A DNA stretch of 64,000 nucleotides from Luteibacter sp. OK325 (GTDB lineage Bacteria; Pseudomonadota; Gammaproteobacteria; Xanthomonadales; Rhodanobacteraceae). Under the pieces are notes generated by a model. It was not told where the DNA came from, searched no databases, and saw nothing but the letters and a program-made list of their open reading frames with translations. This document shows, piece after piece, positions 59,705-64,000 of this stretch. A program made the translations under genes and the position numbers. The DNA lies in contig NZ_QAOX01000008.1 of NCBI RefSeq assembly GCF_003050935.1, forward strand, positions 124,001-188,000. The letters are read 5' to 3'. Every line of letters starts with the position of its first letter. Positions within the stretch are counted from its first letter, which is position 1.

Positions 59705-60418
59705 ATGCAACGCCTTCTCATCGTGGACGACGACGAGGAAATCCGCTCGCTGCTGCAGCGGTTCTTCCACAGGAACGGCTTCGAGACCGACATGGCAGCC
59801 TCGGGCAAGGAGATGGATGCCCATCTCGCAAAGGCCTCCTACGATCTCATCCTGCTCGACGTGATGCTGCCTGACGAGGATGGATTCAGCCTTTGCAAGC
59901 GGCTTCGTGCGACCGGGCGGACGGCCATCATCATGGTGACCGGCGTCGTCGAGGCCACCGACCGTATCGTCGGACTCGAACTCGGCGCGGATGACTACGT
60001 CACGAAGCCCTTCGATGCGCGTGAGCTGCTCGCCCGCGTGCGCGCCGTACTTCGCCGAAGTGAAGTCGCACCGCACCAGCCCCCGGCGAGCAGCCTTGCC
60101 CCCATGCTTTGCTTCAGCGGGTGGCGCCTCGACGTCATGCGGCGCGAACTACGCTCTTCCGATTTCACCCTGACGCCGCTCTCCGGTGGCGAGTTCGAAC
60201 TACTGGTGGCCTTCGTGCAACACCCGCAGCGCATCCTCACCCGCGAGCAACTCATCGACATGTCGCGCGGGCCGGCACATGACGCTTTCGATCGGAGCAT
60301 CGACGTGCAGGTGAGCCGCCTGCGCCGCAAGATCGAGGAAGACCCCAGCGATCCCGAGATCATCCGCACCGTGCGCAACGTGGGGTATCTGTTCGCGTCG
60401 ACCGTGGAACGGCTGTGA
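59705..60418 (+). CDS. OmpR-family response regulator
   Basis: The 237-residue protein has a receiver (Asp52 in LILLDVMLPDEDGF; VTGVVEATD with the switch Thr; VTKPFDA with the Lys) and an OmpR-type winged helix (LTPLSGGEFELLVAFVQHPQRILTREQL in overlapping parts; QVSRLRRKIEEDP; TVRNVGYLF). The sequence style is near OmpR. The gene overlaps the kinase by 4 bp. The target genes are not visible; mlaA, 168 bp away and divergent, is a candidate by position only. Confidence 0.94.
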   Translation: MQRLLIVDDDEEIRSLLQRFFHRNGFETDMAASGKEMDAHLAKASYDLILLDVMLPDEDGFSLCKRLRATGRTAIIMVTGVVEATDRIVGLELGADDYVTKPFDARELLARVRAVLRRSEVAPHQPPASSLAPMLCFSGWRLDVMRRELRSSDFTLTPLSGGEFELLVAFVQHPQRILTREQLIDMSRGPAHDAFDRSIDVQVSRLRRKIEEDPSDPEIIRTVRNVGYLFASTVERL

Positions 60419-61773
60419 TTCACCCGCGCCGCTGGGCGGCAGACACGATCAGCCGGTGGTTCGCTATCAACATCGTAGTGGCGGTGATCATCGCGGCAGG
60501 CATGAATGCTGCATTCGTTGCCCTGGCAGGTGTCTGGGCGAAGCCGGGCATCGAGGAGATCGGCCTTGTCGATCAGGCCGTCACCATTACGCGAATCATG
60601 GATGGCGCACCGGTCGCATGGCGGCCGCAACTGGCAGCGGCCGCGAAGAACGAGACCTTCGACGCAACCTGGCTCCCCAACGAAGACGCACTGCCCGTTC
60701 CCGTCACAAATTCAATGTTCCGCTCCGGCAGTGAAAAGATCAGGACGTTGCTCCAACGCCCCGGTGTGCGGGTCATCGCCTACGAACCCGGCGATGCGTA
60801 TCGCCAGGGCCGCGCGGAAACGCACTACGGACTCGCGATCAGCCTGTCGGATGGATCCTGGGTGCTATTCGTGACGCCTGAACGAAGCTGGGGCCTACAT
60901 GCATGGGTTCGCACGCTTCTTACCGGCAGCTTCGTTCTCGCCTGTAGCCTCTGTGTCGCCGCGCTCGCCAGCCGACGACTGGCTCGCCCCATGGAACGAT
61001 TTGCCCGGCAGGCGCAGCGTTTCGGTGCCGACGTCAACGCGCCTCCGGTGCAAGTCACCGGGCCCCTCGAGATCCGGCTCGCCGGCCAGGCCTTCAACGA
61101 AATGCAGTCCCGCGTGCAGCGCTACGTGGCGGATCGGACGCACATGCTCGCCGCCATCTCCCATGACCTCCGAGCCCCGTTGACGCGCATGCGCCTGCGC
61201 GGCGAGTTCATCGAGGACGAGGAGCAACAACGAAAGCTGTTCCGCGACGTCGACGAGATGCAGGCGATGGTGAACGCATCGCTGGACTTCTTTCGCGACG
61301 ACAGTGAGCAGGAAGCCGCCACTCGCTTCAACTTGTCCGAACTGATCAACACCGTCCTCGATGATTTTCGCGACGCGGGTGACGACGTCGCCTTCCGCGC
61401 CAGTGAAAGCATCGCCTATGTCGGTCGCCCGCTGACCCTGCGCCGCGCAATCGCCAACCTGGTCGACAACGCAGTGAAATACGGCGTGCGCGCGACGGTT
61501 CGCCTATCCGCAGGCACCGAGTGGGTCGAGGTTCTGATCGATGATGACGGTAGCGGCATTCCCGAACATCTGCGCCAGGATGTCTTCCGACCGTTCTACC
61601 GGGTGGAAAGTTCACGCAACCGCAAGACAGGCGGCGTTGGACTGGGTCTCGCCGCGGCGCGCTCCGCAGTGCGCGGCCACGGCGGTGATATTTTGCTGGA
61701 GAGCCGGGTTTCCGGTGGGTTACGGGTCCGCGTGCGGCTGCCGGTGCTGAGCGGGGGCCCTGCGGAAGCCTGA
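60415..61773 (+). CDS. EnvZ-like sensor histidine kinase
   Basis: The 452-residue kinase starts at GTG 60415 within the regulator stop (GTGA). It has a membrane helix at about 20-40, a periplasmic domain of about 125 residues, a second helix near 165-185, a HAMP domain and the H-box AAISHDLRAPLTRMRLR with phospho-acceptor His250, the form found in EnvZ and relatives. The ATPase domain has NLVDNAVKYG, DDDGSGIPEH and GGVGLGLAAARSAVRGHGG. The C-terminus ends soon after the domain. The signal is unknown; osmotic or envelope sensing is a guess from similarity. Confidence 0.93.
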   Translation: MIHPRRWAADTISRWFAINIVVAVIIAAGMNAAFVALAGVWAKPGIEEIGLVDQAVTITRIMDGAPVAWRPQLAAAAKNETFDATWLPNEDALPVPVTNSMFRSGSEKIRTLLQRPGVRVIAYEPGDAYRQGRAETHYGLAISLSDGSWVLFVTPERSWGLHAWVRTLLTGSFVLACSLCVAALASRRLARPMERFARQAQRFGADVNAPPVQVTGPLEIRLAGQAFNEMQSRVQRYVADRTHMLAAISHDLRAPLTRMRLRGEFIEDEEQQRKLFRDVDEMQAMVNASLDFFRDDSEQEAATRFNLSELINTVLDDFRDAGDDVAFRASESIAYVGRPLTLRRAIANLVDNAVKYGVRATVRLSAGTEWVEVLIDDDGSGIPEHLRQDVFRPFYRVESSRNRKTGGVGLGLAAARSAVRGHGGDILLESRVSGGLRVRVRLPVLSGGPAEA

Positions 61774-61792
61774 CACCCGATGCCTTGCCTGA

Positions 61793-63725
<1,933 letters not shown>

Positions 63726-63735
63726 GCCAGCTCTT

Positions 63736-63819
63736 TGTAGGAGCCGATTCATCGGCGAATGGGCGCTTGCGACATCCTGACCCGCTGCCGCGGGGATCGC
63801 CGATGAATCGGCTCCTACA
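63736..63819. repeat. REP-like palindrome after amtB
   Basis: Inverted arms of the GATTCATC subtype (63736-63758 and 63797-63819). The loop reads CCCGCTGCCGCGGGGATC near its end, the reverse complement of the linker in the elements at 35052 and 61805, so it is the same element in the opposite orientation. Confidence 0.93.
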
Positions 63820-63838
63820 GAAGACAGTGGATGCAAAG

Positions 63839-63869
63839 AAAGAGCCGGCGATATGCCGGCTCTTTTTTT
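63839..63869. terminator. Bidirectional intrinsic terminator between amtB and the His-rich gene
   Basis: AAAGAGCCGGC-GATAT-GCCGGCTCTTT is an 11-bp stem followed rightward by four more T and preceded by A-rich sequence, so it can stop both the amtB transcript and the convergent one. Confidence 0.93.
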
Positions 63870-63885
63870 GCATCCACGCAGAAGA

Positions 63886-64000
63886 TCAGCGATTCACCCA
63901 ATGGCACTGGCGGGTGGTGTGATAGTGACCATGGTGGTCGGACACGCGCGCGTTGTGGCAGACCTGGTGACGATGGTGCGCCGGAGGATGGTGGGGATCC
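63886..64000 (-). CDS. C-terminal end of a histidine-rich protein
   Basis: Only the last 37 codons are inside the window, read leftward to the TGA at 63888-63886. They encode PHHPPAHHRHQVCHNARV and DHHGHYHTTRQCHWVNR, about 30 percent histidine with two cysteines in CHN and CHW contexts. Small exported metal-binding proteins in this lineage have similar tails, but the N-terminus is missing and the family cannot be confirmed. The stop codon is 17 bp from the shared terminator, which supports this reading frame. Confidence 0.6.
   Translation of the reverse strand, partial: DPHHPPAHHRHQVCHNARVSDHHGHYHTTRQCHWVNR

Overview
The window is GC-rich, densely packed gammaproteobacterial chromosome. The gene set points to Xanthomonadales, most likely Rhodanobacteraceae (a Luteibacter/Dyella/Rhodanobacter-like organism): lptFG divergent from pepA-holC, a sufR-sufB-sufC-sufD-sufS operon, metX-metB-hom behind an S-box leader, PepSY/DUF2271/DUF4198 genes behind a Fur-like site, and many REP-like palindromes carrying GGAGCCGATTCATCGGCGA or GGAGCCGCTTCAGCGGCGA. 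The genus is inferred, not proven. No phage, insertion sequence, CRISPR array, tRNA or rRNA was seen; apart from repeats the content is core chromosome.

Layout. 1-1945: a leftward operon for a PepSY membrane protein, a DUF2271 protein and a DUF4198 protein (cut by the edge), with a Fur-like palindrome in its promoter. 2024-5756: a two-component system, a GTG-started esterase and a translationally coupled pair of four-helix transporters. 5856-9930: tsaB-creD and a DinG/YoaA helicase. 9986-15368: valS converging on pepA-holC, separated by about 700 bp that hold two large inverted, internally palindromic elements with covarying stems. 15466-21171: lptFG and a 1,173-residue hybrid kinase with a predicted propeller sensor. 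21278-25949: two related GTPases flanking yceI-cytochrome b561-yceI. 26079-30094: a glutaredoxin-like protein, serine dehydratase, a small secreted protein and an APC permease. 30265-33807: the methionine operon metX-metB-hom with promoter and SAM-I riboswitch. 34024-39658: a cysteine-synthase-like enzyme, RF3, a cNMP-binding flavoprotein and a CPBP protease. 39706-45752: a signalling operon of hybrid kinase, CheR, CheB and a GGDEF response regulator. 45754-52612: LysR/YeiH, an aminotransferase-phosphatase pair, MipA, a second CPBP protein, a Rieske protein and an acetyltransferase. 52683-58421: the SUF iron-sulfur operon with an embedded ACT-domain gene and an IscR-like regulator. 58535-61773: a ParS/MbcA-like mini-protein, mlaA and an OmpR/EnvZ-like pair. 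62014-63725: glnK-amtB behind a sigma-54 promoter. 63886-64000: the end of a histidine-rich protein.

How the genes work together. Several sets form coherent units. Homoserine is made, acylated and converted to cystathionine by hom-metX-metB under S-adenosylmethionine control. LPS is lifted from the inner membrane by LptFG. Iron-sulfur clusters are built by SUF, probably under negative feedback from its Rrf2 regulator. Ammonium uptake by AmtB is gated by GlnK. The least understood units are the GTPase/YceI cluster, the CheR/CheB kinase operon without receptor or CheA, the aminotransferase/HAD pair and the paired structured elements between valS and holC.
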